NCBI RefSeq assembly: GCF_005502745.1
Contig: NZ_SCNL01000001.1
Span: 310,001 to 374,000 of the forward strand
Source: Sphingomonas sp. 3P27F8
GTDB taxonomy: Bacteria; Pseudomonadota; Alphaproteobacteria; Sphingomonadales; Sphingomonadaceae
Reading direction: 5' to 3'
DNA length: 64,000 bases
In this document: piece by piece, positions 27,954-36,743 of the stretch
How positions within the stretch are numbered: the stretch's first letter is position 1
How the letters are laid out: every line of letters begins with the position of its first letter
The notes under the pieces: generated by a model
Told to the model about the DNA's origin: nothing
What the model saw: only the letters and a program-made list of their open reading frames with translations
Database searches by the model: none
Position numbers and translations under genes: made by a program

Positions 27954-29780
27954 ATGACGCAGCAGACGCCGCTCGACCGGTTCAAGGAAGTGCTCGGCGG
28001 TACCGCGCGGGCGCTGGCGGACGAACCCGAAATCGAACTCGCCTTCACCGCCGACGCGCCAACACAATCGGGCAAGCACCTGAAGGTGCCGATGCCGGCC
28101 CGTGCTCTCCCCGCCGATCAGGTGGCCGAAGCGCGCGGCTTCGCGGATGGCTTCGCGCTGCGCCTGAAGCATCACGACGCGGCGCTGCATCTGCGCGCCG
28201 CGCCGCACGAGGCGGTGGCGCGCGGGGTGTTCGACGCGATCGAGACGGCGCGGGTCGAGGCGCTAGGCAGCCGCGGATATGCCGGGATCGCCGACAATCT
28301 TGCGGTCGCGCTCGATGTGCGGCTGCGCGCCGATCCGATCACCCGCGCGCGCACGCGAGAGGAAGTGCCGCTGTCCACCGCACTCGGCCTGCTGGTGCGC
28401 GAGAAACTCAGCGGGCGCGAATCGCCCGCAATTGCGGCGCCCGGCCTCGCGCTCGTGCGCGACTGGATCGACGAAAAGGCTGGAACAGATCTCGATTCGC
28501 TCGCGCTCGCGCTGGACGATCAACGGGCGTTTCAGGCAATCGTGCGCAAATTGCTCGAAGACCTCGAACTCGTCCAGGGCGACGAGCTGCCCGAGGATAC
28601 TGAAGACGGCGAATCGGAAGAAGACGGCACCGACGACGAGCAAGGCGACGACGGCGAGGACGAGGAAGGCGAGAGCGGCCAGGGCGAAGCGCAGGTCGAA
28701 GCGCGCGGCGAGCAGCGCGATGCCGAGAATGAGGACGGCGAAGGCCAGGAAATGGGCGACGACGTTCAGGACATGGACGGCGAGCCGGGCGATGACGGTG
28801 AGGATGGGATGCAGCCGGTGCGCCCCAACCGGCCGTTTGCCGATCTCTCCCCGCAATTCGATTATCGGGTGTGGAGCACCGATTTCGACGAGGTGATCGC
28901 CGCAACCGATCTTTGCGATGCTGACGAACTGGTGCGGCTGCGCTCCTATCTCGACCAGCAGCTTGTCCATCTGCAATCGGTCGTGTCTAAGCTCGCCAAC
29001 CGGCTCCAGCGCCGGCTGATGGCGCAGCAGAGCCGCTCGTGGGACTTCGACCAGGAGGAAGGGCTGCTCGATGCCGCCCGGCTGGCGCGCGTGGTGGTCA
29101 GCCCGGACATGTCGCTTTCATACAAGATCGAGCGCGACACCGAATTCCGCGATACGGTGGTTACGCTGCTGATCGACAATTCCGGATCGATGCGCGGCCG
29201 GCCGATCTCGATCGCCGCGATCTCCGCCGATATTCTCGCGCGCACGCTCGAACGATGCGGGGTGAAGACCGAGATACTGGGCTTTACGACGCGTGCCTGG
29301 AAGGGCGGGCAAAGTCGCGAGACGTGGCTCGCCGCCGGGCGACCGCCGCAGCCGGGGCGGCTCAACGATATCCGGCATATCGTCTACAAGAAGGCGGACG
29401 AGCCGTGGCGGCGCGCGCGCACCTCGCTCGGGCTGATGATGCGCGAGGGGCTGCTGAAGGAGAATATCGACGGCGAGGCGCTGATGTGGGCGCATGCGCG
29501 CCTGATCGCGCGACCGGAGGAACGGCGCATCCTGATGGTGATATCGGACGGCGCGCCCGTGGATGATTCGACCCTCAGCGTCAATTCCGGTTCCTATCTC
29601 GAGCGGCATCTTCGGCAGGTGATCGACTGGATAGAGAAGAAGTCATCGGTCGAGCTAGTGGCGATCGGCATCGGCCATGACGTGACCCGTTATTACAGCC
29701 GCGCCGTGACGATCATGGATGTCGACCAGCTCGGCGGCACGATCATCGAGCAGCTCGCCGCGCTGTTCGATACGCCGTGA
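27954..29780 (+). CDS. cobT: Aerobic cobaltochelatase subunit CobT
   Basis: 608 aa from ATG 27954. N-terminal helical region, then a very acidic stretch (about residues 214-285, runs of Asp/Glu/Gly), then a C-terminal von Willebrand A domain with the MIDAS motif [10 protein letters not shown] near residue 406, as in all CobT/ChlD-type subunits. Forms the AAA+ adaptor ring with CobS. Its stop overlaps the GTG start of the RHH gene (GTGA). Confidence 0.96.
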   Translation: MTQQTPLDRFKEVLGGTARALADEPEIELAFTADAPTQSGKHLKVPMPARALPADQVAEARGFADGFALRLKHHDAALHLRAAPHEAVARGVFDAIETARVEALGSRGYAGIADNLAVALDVRLRADPITRARTREEVPLSTALGLLVREKLSGRESPAIAAPGLALVRDWIDEKAGTDLDSLALALDDQRAFQAIVRKLLEDLELVQGDELPEDTEDGESEEDGTDDEQGDDGEDEEGESGQGEAQVEARGEQRDAENEDGEGQEMGDDVQDMDGEPGDDGEDGMQPVRPNRPFADLSPQFDYRVWSTDFDEVIAATDLCDADELVRLRSYLDQQLVHLQSVVSKLANRLQRRLMAQQSRSWDFDQEEGLLDAARLARVVVSPDMSLSYKIERDTEFRDTVVTLLIDNSGSMRGRPISIAAISADILARTLERCGVKTEILGFTTRAWKGGQSRETWLAAGRPPQPGRLNDIRHIVYKKADEPWRRARTSLGLMMREGLLKENIDGEALMWAHARLIARPEERRILMVISDGAPVDDSTLSVNSGSYLERHLRQVIDWIEKKSSVELVAIGIGHDVTRYYSRAVTIMDVDQLGGTIIEQLAALFDTP

Positions 29781-30043
29781 TCGCCCCGCCCCCCGGCGGC
29801 TTCGTTGGTCCGGTCAAGCGCTCGATCACCATTGCCGGGCATCAAACGTCTGTCAGTCTCGAACCACCGTTCTGGCGCGCGCTTGAGGCGGCGGCGGCAG
29901 CGCGTGCCCTGCCGCTGAGCGCGCTGGTGGCCCAGATCGATGCGTTGCGCATTGCGCAGGCCGATCCGCCCAATCTTGCGAGTGCCGTGCGCACATGGCT
30001 GTTCGGGACAGCTTGCGACAATAGTGAGAATATTTCGCAATAG
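29777..30043 (+). CDS. Ribbon-helix-helix (RHH_4) domain protein
   Basis: 88 aa from GTG 29777. [24 protein letters not shown] is the beta-strand and first helix of the alphaproteobacterial RHH_4 domain; [11 protein letters not shown] is the second helix. Such proteins are presumed DNA-binding but none is well characterised. GTGA coupling to cobT suggests co-expression. The last codons contain one of the two Fur-like boxes of the downstream receptor gene. Confidence 0.82.
   Translation: MIAPPPGGFVGPVKRSITIAGHQTSVSLEPPFWRALEAAAAARALPLSALVAQIDALRIAQADPPNLASAVRTWLFGTACDNSENISQ
30025..30039. promoter_or_regulatory. Fur-like box 1
   Basis: TGAGAATATTTCGCA, a 7-1-7 dyad (TGAGAAT-A-TTTCGCA) one mismatch from symmetry in the outer TGCGA/TCGCA arms. 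Lies inside the 3' end of the RHH gene, 56-70 nt before the TonB receptor start. Matches the shape of alphaproteobacterial Fur sites by eye only. Confidence 0.5.
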
Positions 30044-30052
30044 CATTGACTA

Positions 30053-30067
30053 TGCGAACTAGTCGCA
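30053..30067. promoter_or_regulatory. Fur-like box 2
   Basis: TGCGAACTAGTCGCA with perfect TGCGA / TCGCA arms, 28 nt (center to center) after box 1. A possible -35 TTGACT at 30046-30051 is immediately upstream, so occupancy here would block the promoter. Confidence 0.55.
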
Positions 30068-30094
30068 ATAGCGGTTTCTCCGAAGGGGAAGACC

Positions 30095-32572
30095 GTGGCT
30101 AACAAATCTGTTTCGTTTCTCGCGCTCTCATGCGTCGGTTTCATCGCCAGCGCGCCGTTGCCGGCCCATGCGGCCACACTCGCCAACAGCGCCGACGCGC
30201 CGGAGGCTGAAGGGGACGGCGCGAGCGTCCATCACACCGATGTGGTCGTCACCGGCGAGCGCGAACGCCGCGACGCCAATCCGAAGTTCGTCGCCCCGCC
30301 GGTCGATACGCCACGCTCGATAGTCGTGCTGCCGGCCGAGACGATCCAGCAGACCGGATCAGCAACGCTGGCCGATGCGCTCCGCACCGTGCCCGGCATC
30401 ACCTTCGGCGCGGCGGAGGGCGGCAACCCGATCGGCGACCGGCCGTTCATCCGCGGCTTCGACAGCCAGGGCTCGACCTATGTCGATGGCGTGCGTGATT
30501 TCGCCGCGCAAAGCCGGGAGGTGTTCGCGGTTGATTCGATCCAGATCGTGCGCGGATCGGACACCACGCTCGGCGGTCGCGGGAACGCGGGCGGCACGAT
30601 CAACATCATCTCCAAGACGCCGCAGAAGGAAAGCTTCGTGGCAGCCGCGGCGAGCTATGGCACTGCCGATTACAAGCGCTTCACCGCCGACGTGAACCAG
30701 CGCGTGACCGATCAGATCGCGGTGCGCGTTGAGGGTGTGTTCCACGATCAGGATGTCGCCGGCCGCGATGCCATCTGGCAACGGCGCTGGGGTGTCGCGC
30801 CCTCGATCACGATCGGCATCGATTCCCCGACGCGCCTCACCGTCGGCTATTATCACATGGAGAGCGAGGAACTGCCCGATGCGGGCATTCCGTATCTCTA
30901 CACGATCGGGAACACGCCCAACCTTGGCTATTCCTATTCGGAGCCGGCGATCGGCCGCGTCACCACCGCCTCCGGCCAGACTGGCACCGTCGGCCGCGCG
31001 ACATTCTACGGGCTGAAGGACCGCGACTTCCGCGACACCAGCATCGATCAGGCGACGATCCGCGCCGAGCATGATTTCGGCGGCATCACGCTGCGCAACA
31101 CATCGCGCTTCACGCACAACTCGCAGGCGTACATCTACACCCAGCCGGATGACTCGCAGGGGAATGTTTATAACAGTGGGCAGGTGTGGCGTCGCGCCAA
31201 CTCGCGCTACGGTTATGCGAATTCGGTGGTCAACCAGACCGACCTTTTCGGCAAGTTCGAAACCGGCGCCCTCAAGCACAGTTTCGCGATCGGCGCAGAG
31301 CTGGCGTGGGAGAAGGCACGGCGCGGCAGCTACGTGACGCGCGGACTGGTCAACGGATCGGGCAACGAAATATTCTCGAACGGCTCGACGATATCGCCAC
31401 GCTGCGACGCCACGGCGGTGGCACGATACAATTGCACGAGCCTGTTCAGCCCGAACCCGAACGATCCGTGGGTGAACTACGCCAGCGACACATCGACCAC
31501 ACCGGCGGCGATCTCGCGCACATTGCCGATCGCGGAGACGCAGAACGACGCCAATACGATCGGCATCTACGGCTTCGATTCGATCCAGCTTGCCGACCCG
31601 CTGATCCTCAACGTCGGCCTGCGTTACGATCGTTTCCACTCCCGTATCCGCCCCGGCCAGCCAATCGCGGCGACGCGCGTGATCGAGTTCGAGCGCACCG
31701 ACGAATTGTTCAACTGGCAGGCCGGGCTGGTGCTCAAGCCCACGAGAAACACCAGCATCTACGCCAGCTATGCCACCGCCGCGACACCGCCGAACAGTCT
31801 GCTGGGGGAAGGATCGGAAGGCAATGCGCTGCCGACCACGACGGCCACGGCGAATGTCCTCGCGGCACTCAAGCCGGAAAAGACCAGATCCTATGAGGTG
31901 GGCGCCAAGGCGGACGTGCTGGACGGCCGCCTGAGCCTGGCGGTCGCCGCGTTTCAGACGGACACGGACAATGCCCGCGTCACGGGCGACAACAACACCG
32001 TACAGTTCATCGGCAAACGACGCATTCGCGGCATCGAGCTGAGCGTCAATGGCACCATCCTGCCGGGCTGGACGATCTTCGGCGGCTACACTCATCTTGA
32101 CCCGAAGATCATCGATGGCGGTTTCTCCGCGCTTACCGCGGCGGCCGTGGGCCCCCAGGCGGCCCGGACGGTGCTCGTGCCGTCCGTCAACAACGGGCGA
32201 CAGGCACCGCAAACCGCGCGCGACAGCGTGTCGCTCTGGACCAATGTGACGCTGTTCGAGCGGCTCCAGATCGGCGGCGGCGCCTTCTATGTCAGCCGCG
32301 TCTTCGGCGGCTACGCCGATAACCGGATCGCCACGCAGGACGCGGCCGGCAATGTAACGATCACCCCGGCCACCAAGGTGATCGCGCGTACCATCCCCGC
32401 CTACACGCGGTTCGACGCGCGACTGGGATATGACATAACCGACAAGGTGAATCTCAGCGTCAACGTGCAGAATCTGACCGACAAGACCTATTTCACCCAG
32501 GCGTTTGCCTCGCATTATGCGACGATAGCGCCCGGGCGGTCGGCGTTCGCCACTCTATCGGTGCGTTACTGA
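30095..32572 (+). CDS. TonB-dependent siderophore receptor (Fiu/catecholate type)
   Basis: 825 aa from GTG 30095 with GAAGGGGAA 4 nt upstream. Signal peptide to P-A-H-A-A (about 27), TonB box-like DVVVTGERE near residue 48, plug domain (TPRSIVVLPAETIQQTG, then RPFIRGF and GRGNAGGTINIISK), and a 22-strand barrel ending in FATLSVRY with the C-terminal aromatic. The plug most resembles Fiu/CirA-type ferric-catecholate receptors. Next two genes (Sel1, PiuC) are the usual partners; two Fur-like boxes precede it. Confidence 0.94.
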   Translation: MANKSVSFLALSCVGFIASAPLPAHAATLANSADAPEAEGDGASVHHTDVVVTGERERRDANPKFVAPPVDTPRSIVVLPAETIQQTGSATLADALRTVPGITFGAAEGGNPIGDRPFIRGFDSQGSTYVDGVRDFAAQSREVFAVDSIQIVRGSDTTLGGRGNAGGTINIISKTPQKESFVAAAASYGTADYKRFTADVNQRVTDQIAVRVEGVFHDQDVAGRDAIWQRRWGVAPSITIGIDSPTRLTVGYYHMESEELPDAGIPYLYTIGNTPNLGYSYSEPAIGRVTTASGQTGTVGRATFYGLKDRDFRDTSIDQATIRAEHDFGGITLRNTSRFTHNSQAYIYTQPDDSQGNVYNSGQVWRRANSRYGYANSVVNQTDLFGKFETGALKHSFAIGAELAWEKARRGSYVTRGLVNGSGNEIFSNGSTISPRCDATAVARYNCTSLFSPNPNDPWVNYASDTSTTPAAISRTLPIAETQNDANTIGIYGFDSIQLADPLILNVGLRYDRFHSRIRPGQPIAATRVIEFERTDELFNWQAGLVLKPTRNTSIYASYATAATPPNSLLGEGSEGNALPTTTATANVLAALKPEKTRSYEVGAKADVLDGRLSLAVAAFQTDTDNARVTGDNNTVQFIGKRRIRGIELSVNGTILPGWTIFGGYTHLDPKIIDGGFSALTAAAVGPQAARTVLVPSVNNGRQAPQTARDSVSLWTNVTLFERLQIGGGAFYVSRVFGGYADNRIATQDAAGNVTITPATKVIARTIPAYTRFDARLGYDITDKVNLSVNVQNLTDKTYFTQAFASHYATIAPGRSAFATLSVRY

Positions 32573-32576
32573 CCGG

Positions 32577-33311
32577 GTGGCCGAAGCACCCGATCTGACG
32601 CGCGAGCAAACAGCCGCCCGCCTTTCCGGCCCCCCGGAACAGCGGGCGGCGTTCCTGCGCGAAATCGCCGACGCCGGCATCGCGGAAGCGCAGGCGCTGC
32701 TGGGCCAGTTGCTGCTCGACGGCAACGGCGTTGCGCAGGACGCGTCGGCCGCATTCGGGTGGTTCGAGCGCGCCGCGCGGCAGCATCACGCGATGGCGCT
32801 CAACATGGTAGGCCGCTGTTACGATCTTGGCTGGGGCGTGGCGGTGGACAAGACCCGGGCGGCGGAATGCTTCCGCGTCGCCGCCGCCCGGGGATTGCCC
32901 GAGGCGCAGTATAATTACGGGACGGCGCTGGCGCTGGGCGATGGCGTGCCGGAGGACAAGGCTGCGGCGCTGGCCCTGTTCGAGCGCGCGGCCGCGACGG
33001 GTTACGCCAAGGCGATCAACCATGTCGGCAGCTTTGCCGAGGATGGCTGGGCCGGACCGCGCGACATGGGCAAGGCGGCGGATTGCTACGCGCGGGCGGC
33101 AGAAGGCGGCGATTTCCGCGGCTGCTTCAACCACGCTCGGATGCTGGGCAACGCCGGTCGCGTGGGCGACGCGCTGCTTTGGCTCAAACGGGCGGGTGAA
33201 CTCGGCAATGCGCGCTTTGTCAGCCAGGCGCTGGCGTGGCTTGCCGATAGTGAGATACCCGGTTTCGCCGACCGCGGTATCGCGGCGCTGAAAGAAGGTG
33301 CAGGATGCTGA
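32577..33311 (+). CDS. Sel1-like repeat protein
   Basis: 244 aa from GTG 32577, 4 nt after the receptor stop. At least four Sel1 (TPR-like) repeats: [55 protein letters not shown] and [15 protein letters not shown]. No signal peptide, so cytosolic. This gene type commonly lies between a TonB receptor and piuC; its role there is unknown. Overlaps piuC by 7 nt. Confidence 0.9.
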   Translation: MAEAPDLTREQTAARLSGPPEQRAAFLREIADAGIAEAQALLGQLLLDGNGVAQDASAAFGWFERAARQHHAMALNMVGRCYDLGWGVAVDKTRAAECFRVAAARGLPEAQYNYGTALALGDGVPEDKAAALALFERAAATGYAKAINHVGSFAEDGWAGPRDMGKAADCYARAAEGGDFRGCFNHARMLGNAGRVGDALLWLKRAGELGNARFVSQALAWLADSEIPGFADRGIAALKEGAGC

Positions 33312-33988
33312 TCGCGATCCCCGACGTGCTCGATCCAGCGGCGGTGACGCGGCTGCGCGCGCTGATCGATGCGGCCGAATGGAGCGATGGCAACGCCACC
33401 TCCGGCCCGCAATCTGCGCTGGCCAAACGCAACCGGCAGTTGCCGGAGGACAGTGCCGCAGCACGCGAGGCGGGCAGTCTGGTGCTTGATGCGCTCGGCA
33501 ATTCGCCGTTGTTCGTCGCGGCCGCGCTGCCGCTCAGGGTGTTTCCGCCGCTGTTCAACCGCTACGAAGGCGGGGACGCATTCGGCCTGCATGTCGACAA
33601 TGCGATACGCATCCGGCGCGGCAGCGATTTTCGCATCCGCAGCGACCTTTCCGCCACGTTGTTTCTTTCCGACGCGGACAGTTATGATGGCGGCGAGCTG
33701 GTAATCGATGGACAGTTCGGCGAACAGCGCGTGAAATTGCCCGCGGGGCATATGGTGCTTTATCCCGCATCCAGTCTGCACCGCGTAACGCCAGTGACGC
33801 GTGGCGTGCGCGTCGCATCATTCTTCTGGATCCAGTCAATGGTTCGCGACGAAGGTGCCAGACGGATCCTGTTCGAGCTGGATCAATCCGTTCAGACGTT
33901 GGGGCACGAGCGCGGGCAAGCAGATGCCGAAGTGATCCGCCTCACCGGGGTTTACCACAATCTTCTGCGTCGGTTGGCGGAGATGTAG
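33305..33988 (+). CDS. piuC: PiuC-type Fe(II)/2-oxoglutarate PKHD hydroxylase
   Basis: 227 aa, normal length. Iron ligands H96-x-D98 in FGLHVDNA and distal H159 in [12 protein letters not shown] with 2OG-binding R169. N-terminal double-stranded beta helix followed by the helical C-terminal tail typical of PiuC/YbiX, which are co-regulated with catecholate receptors and implicated in siderophore-linked iron handling. Its substrate is not established. Confidence 0.94.
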   Translation: MLIAIPDVLDPAAVTRLRALIDAAEWSDGNATSGPQSALAKRNRQLPEDSAAAREAGSLVLDALGNSPLFVAAALPLRVFPPLFNRYEGGDAFGLHVDNAIRIRRGSDFRIRSDLSATLFLSDADSYDGGELVIDGQFGEQRVKLPAGHMVLYPASSLHRVTPVTRGVRVASFFWIQSMVRDEGARRILFELDQSVQTLGHERGQADAEVIRLTGVYHNLLRRLAEM

Positions 33989-34009
33989 GCCGCGCCGCGC
34001 GCGACAGAC

Positions 34010-34438
34010 CTACGCCTGCTGGATATAGTCGCGCATCGCCGCCGCATCGGCCTCGATCTTCTCGATCCGGTGTTTCACCAGATCGCCGATCGAAACGATG
34101 CCGATGACACGGCCATCCTCGATCACCGGCAGATGGCGGATCCGCCGCCGCGTCATTAGCGAGAGCGCGGCGAGCACCGGCTCGGACGGGGTGACGGTGA
34201 GCGCCGGAGCTGTCATGGTTTCCGCGACGGGCCGATGAAGCGTCGCGGTGTCGCCAGCGCTCAGCCCGTGGATCACGTCTCGCTCGGAAAACACGCCGAC
34301 CACCTTGCCACCATCGATCACCGGCACGGCGCCGATACGATGCTTAGCAAGCAGGGCGATCGCCTCCGCCACCGTTTGCGTGGGGCTGACATGGACCACA
34401 TCCCGCCCCTTGTTGCCCAGGATCGCCGCGATCGTCAT
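34010..34438 (-). CDS. CBS domain-pair protein
   Basis: 142 aa from ATG 34438, with GAGAGGGA upstream. Two CBS motifs in tandem: VSPTQTVAEAIALLAKHRIGAVPVID and VTPSEPVLAALSLMTRRRIRHLPVIED, each followed by the usual G-x-V-x-G-V/I-[FS]-x-x-D segment (GVFSERDVI, GIVSIGDLV). Stand-alone CBS pairs bind adenine nucleotides and sense energy state; no attached effector domain is present. Confidence 0.93.
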   Translation of the reverse strand: MTIAAILGNKGRDVVHVSPTQTVAEAIALLAKHRIGAVPVIDGGKVVGVFSERDVIHGLSAGDTATLHRPVAETMTAPALTVTPSEPVLAALSLMTRRRIRHLPVIEDGRVIGIVSIGDLVKHRIEKIEADAAAMRDYIQQA

Positions 34439-34499
34439 CGTCCCTCTCCGTTTCTGATTGGGGTAGCAGCGTCTCACTTTTCCCGGCTAATGGCAAAGG

Positions 34500-34790
34500 A
34501 TGAACGACCATCACAGCGGCCTTTCCGATCCCGAATATGCGCGCTTCGCCTGGCGGCGCTTCCGGCGGATTCTGGGATGGGTCGGCGTGGTTGGGGTGGC
34601 CAGCGCACTCATGTCAGTGTGGGCGCTGGGCCGGATCTACGGCCCGCTCGGCTGGGTGGCGACGCTCGCGACGATCGGCGGCGTGGTCGGCACCGTCCTG
34701 ATGGCGGGGGCGTTGATGGGGCTGACCTTCCTCAGCTCCGGGACCGGCCACGACGAGTCGATCGATGACCATCATCCGCACAGCGACTGA
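34500..34790 (+). CDS. Small two-helix membrane protein (hypothetical)
   Basis: 96 aa with two hydrophobic helices (about residues 24-44 and 51-77) and a His/Asp-rich C-terminal tail (HDESIDDHHPHSD). No family recognised. ATG 34500 is 61 nt from the divergent CBS gene start. The histidine tail could bind metal but this is speculative. Confidence 0.75.
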   Translation: MNDHHSGLSDPEYARFAWRRFRRILGWVGVVGVASALMSVWALGRIYGPLGWVATLATIGGVVGTVLMAGALMGLTFLSSGTGHDESIDDHHPHSD

Positions 34791-34819
34791 ATTTCGCGGA
34801 AACCGGCTCGAAAAGAAAA

Positions 34820-34847
34820 AGCCGGCGTCTCCCTGGGAGCGCCGGCT
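34820..34847 (-). terminator. Intrinsic terminator of the DUF4167 gene
   Basis: AGCCGGCG / CGCCGGCT arms (8 bp) with an internal CTCC/GGAG extension; on the minus strand the stem is followed by TTTTTCTTTT, a proper U-tract. Confidence 0.78.
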
Positions 34848-34870
34848 GATCCTTTACCTGCAGTCTTGGT

Positions 34871-35650
34871 TCAGCCTGCGTTCGCTTCCACATCCGCGGT
34901 GCGCCGACGACGGGCACGCGGCTTTGGCGCCTCCACCGGCTCGCCCTCGCTGGCGATAACACCCTCGGCCGGGGCGACGCCGAGCGACGGCGGCAAACGA
35001 TCGGCCTCGATCGCCTGCGCACCTTCGCTTTCGCTCGTCACGCGGCGCGGGCGGCCACGGCGGGGGCGTGGAGCCTCGACCTCGGCATCACCACGCTGCT
35101 CGGCGACAACGGGAGCCGGCTCGGTTCCCTCGGGCGCGCTTTCCGCGTCAGCGCGCAGCGCTTCCTCGTTACGGTTAAAGCCACGATCGCGGCCATTGCG
35201 CTCGTCGCGGCGACCCTCGCCACGGCGGCTGTCCTCCCGACGCGCATCATCGCGGCGCCCTTCCTCGGCGCGCTGCTGCTGATGGTGCTGCTGCTGCTGT
35301 TGCTGCTCGTCGCCGCGGAAATCGCCCTCGTCCCCGAAATCCTCGTCGATATCGAAATCCTCGCGCCCGCGACGATCGCGGTTCTGCTCCTCGAAACGAC
35401 CGCGCTGATCCGCCAGAACGCGAAAATAGTGATCGGCGAACTGAAGATAATATTCGGTGTTGACGCGATCGCCAGAGAGCTGCGCGTCACGCGCCATGTT
35501 CTTGTATTTCTCTAGAAGCTGCGCTGCATTGCCACGCGCGCGGCTGTCGATCCGGTTGCCGCCGTCCCGCTGACCATGCCCGCCGCCACCGGGCGTACGC
35601 TGCCCGCCACCGCGACCCCGCCGGCGACCATTCTGACGATTGTTGATCAA
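34871..35650 (-). CDS. DUF4167 domain-containing protein
   Basis: 259 aa. The conserved N-terminus I-N-N-R-Q-N-G-R-R-R-G-R-G-G begins right after a TTG at 35650, so TTG is the likely start (GAGG 8 nt upstream). DUF4167 region spans about 1-95 and includes QLLEKYKNMARDAQLSGDRVNTEYYLQFADHYFRVL. The rest is low complexity: a Gln/His run from CAG-type repeats, then Arg/Glu-rich and Pro-Arg-Gly-Arg-Pro-Arg (AT-hook-like) segments. It looks like an RNA- or nucleic acid-binding protein. Coupled to an upstream 22-codon ORF. Confidence 0.88.
   Translation of the reverse strand: MINNRQNGRRRGRGGGQRTPGGGGHGQRDGGNRIDSRARGNAAQLLEKYKNMARDAQLSGDRVNTEYYLQFADHYFRVLADQRGRFEEQNRDRRGREDFDIDEDFGDEGDFRGDEQQQQQQHHQQQRAEEGRRDDARREDSRRGEGRRDERNGRDRGFNRNEEALRADAESAPEGTEPAPVVAEQRGDAEVEAPRPRRGRPRRVTSESEGAQAIEADRLPPSLGVAPAEGVIASEGEPVEAPKPRARRRRTADVEANAG
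35272..35307. repeat. CAG/CTG trinucleotide tract inside DUF4167
   Basis: Imperfect CTG units on the plus strand, coding for a Gln6-His2-Gln3 run on the minus strand. Length polymorphism between strains is expected. Confidence 0.6.
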
Positions 35651-35715
35651 ATTACTGTCCTCGTCCTCGAACCCAAACCGGACCCATTTCCGAACGCACC
35701 CATCCCGGACTTCAC
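35647..35715 (-). CDS. Leader ORF (22 codons) overlapping the DUF4167 start
   Basis: GTG at 35715 with a very strong Shine-Dalgarno GGGGGAGG (35730-35723) exactly 7 nt upstream; 22 sense codons rich in Gly, then TGA at 35647. The stop TGA overlaps the TTG start of DUF4167 (sequence ATTTGA), an arrangement made for translational coupling. The ORF is in a different frame from DUF4167. The stem-loop at 35731-35767 ends one nucleotide before its Shine-Dalgarno. Peptide sequence is unremarkable, so a regulatory rather than product role is likely. Confidence 0.55.
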   Translation of the reverse strand: MKSGMGAFGNGSGLGSRTRTVI

Positions 35716-35730
35716 GGTGCAACCTCCCCC

Positions 35731-35767
35731 GGCCCATGCCGGCGCGAACAAATCGCGGGCCTGGGCC
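35731..35767 (-). promoter_or_regulatory. Stable 5'-leader hairpin upstream of DUF4167
   Basis: On the minus strand GGCCCA-G-GCC-CGCGA, loop TTTGT, TCGCG-CC-GGC-A-TGGGCC: 14 base pairs with one mismatch and a 2-nt bulge. It directly abuts the GGGGGAGG ribosome binding site of the leader ORF. Could be an RNA regulatory element or a protein-binding autoregulatory site. Confidence 0.55.
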
Positions 35768-35825
35768 TGCCACGGGCCACCGGACTGCAGCGGCTTATGA
35801 CGAGGGATGGGCAACTTCCCCAATT

Positions 35826-35842
35826 TCAACTACTTGAGTTGA
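35826..35842. promoter_or_regulatory. 17-bp inverted repeat in the DUF4167 upstream region
   Basis: TCAACT-ACTTG-AGTTGA, perfect 6-bp arms, in the 270-nt gap between DUF4167 and prmC. Candidate operator; no regulator identified. Confidence 0.35.
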
Positions 35843-35920
35843 TCTGGTGCGCCCCTGCTGGCCTCTTAGCCGTTCGCGGGGCTTTCTCAAAGCAAAATGT
35901 TGGTTGCGCATTCGCCGGTT

Positions 35921-36742
35921 TCAAGGCGTGATGACAAGGCAACGGTCGTGACCGGCCAGATCGCGGCGCAGCGCGACCCGCAACCCGGCGTCGCGGAATA
36001 GCGGCGCGGCGCTTTCGGCCTGGTCATGCCCGATCTCGATACAGGCGACGCCGCCGGTCGCGATCTGGCCTGCGAGGTACGGCGCGATGAGGCGATAATC
36101 GTCGAGACCGTCCTCACCAGCAAACAGTGCGGACGCCGGCTCGAAGGCCGCGACCTCGCGTGGCAGCGGCGTATCCGTGGCGATATAGGGCGGGTTGCAC
36201 AGGATCAGGTCAAACGGCTCGCCCGTCCCGTTCCATCCGCCCTCCGCAATGCACGCGCGGCCCGGCGCGACACGGGCGGCATTCGCGCGGGCGATGGCGA
36301 GCGCAGCGGGTGACGCATCCAGCCCGATGCCGCTGGCGTCCGGCCACTGATCGAGCGCGGCGAGCAGCAGCGCGCCGGAGCCGGTGCCGAGATCGAGCAC
36401 CCGTCGCGGCCCGGGGGTGCCGGCGAAATGCGCCACCGCCGCCTCGATCAGCGTCTCGCTGTCGGCACGCGGGATGAGCACGCCCGGCGCGACGTCAAGC
36501 TCGATCGTCCAGAACGCGCGCGTTCGGGTGATATAGGCGATCGGCTCGTGCCGTGCGCGCCGTTCCACTAGGTCGGCAAAGGCTGGCGGGACGGGCCAGT
36601 CGGCCAGCGTCAGCAGCAGCCGTTCGCGCGTGATCCCCAGCGCATGGGCAAGCAGCAGCTCGGCATCAAGACGCGCGGTGGCGGAGAAGGCGAAGCGTGC
36701 GGCCGCCACCGCGAGCGCGCCGCTGGCCGGCGAGCGTGACAC
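35921..36742 (-). CDS. prmC: Peptide chain release factor N5-glutamine methyltransferase PrmC
   Basis: 273 aa from GTG 36742, one base after the prfA stop. Methylates the Gln of the GGQ motif of release factors. SAM-binding VLDLGTGSGALLLA near residue 115 and catalytic NPPY (LILCNPPYIA) near residue 180 are present. Order hisS-prfA-prmC with ATGA or 1-nt junctions marks one operon. Confidence 0.95.
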   Translation of the reverse strand: MSRSPASGALAVAAARFAFSATARLDAELLLAHALGITRERLLLTLADWPVPPAFADLVERRARHEPIAYITRTRAFWTIELDVAPGVLIPRADSETLIEAAVAHFAGTPGPRRVLDLGTGSGALLLAALDQWPDASGIGLDASPAALAIARANAARVAPGRACIAEGGWNGTGEPFDLILCNPPYIATDTPLPREVAAFEPASALFAGEDGLDDYRLIAPYLAGQIATGGVACIEIGHDQAESAAPLFRDAGLRVALRRDLAGHDRCLVITP

Positions 36743-36743
36743 C

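Noticed and set aside
30359..32515. Minus-strand open frame of 718 codons opposite the TonB receptor
   Set aside because: Fully antisense to a clear receptor gene, no family motifs, biased composition.
35271..35515. Hydrophobic Leu/Val plus-strand frame over the CTG tract
   Set aside because: Artefact of the CAG/CTG repeat and the antisense of DUF4167.
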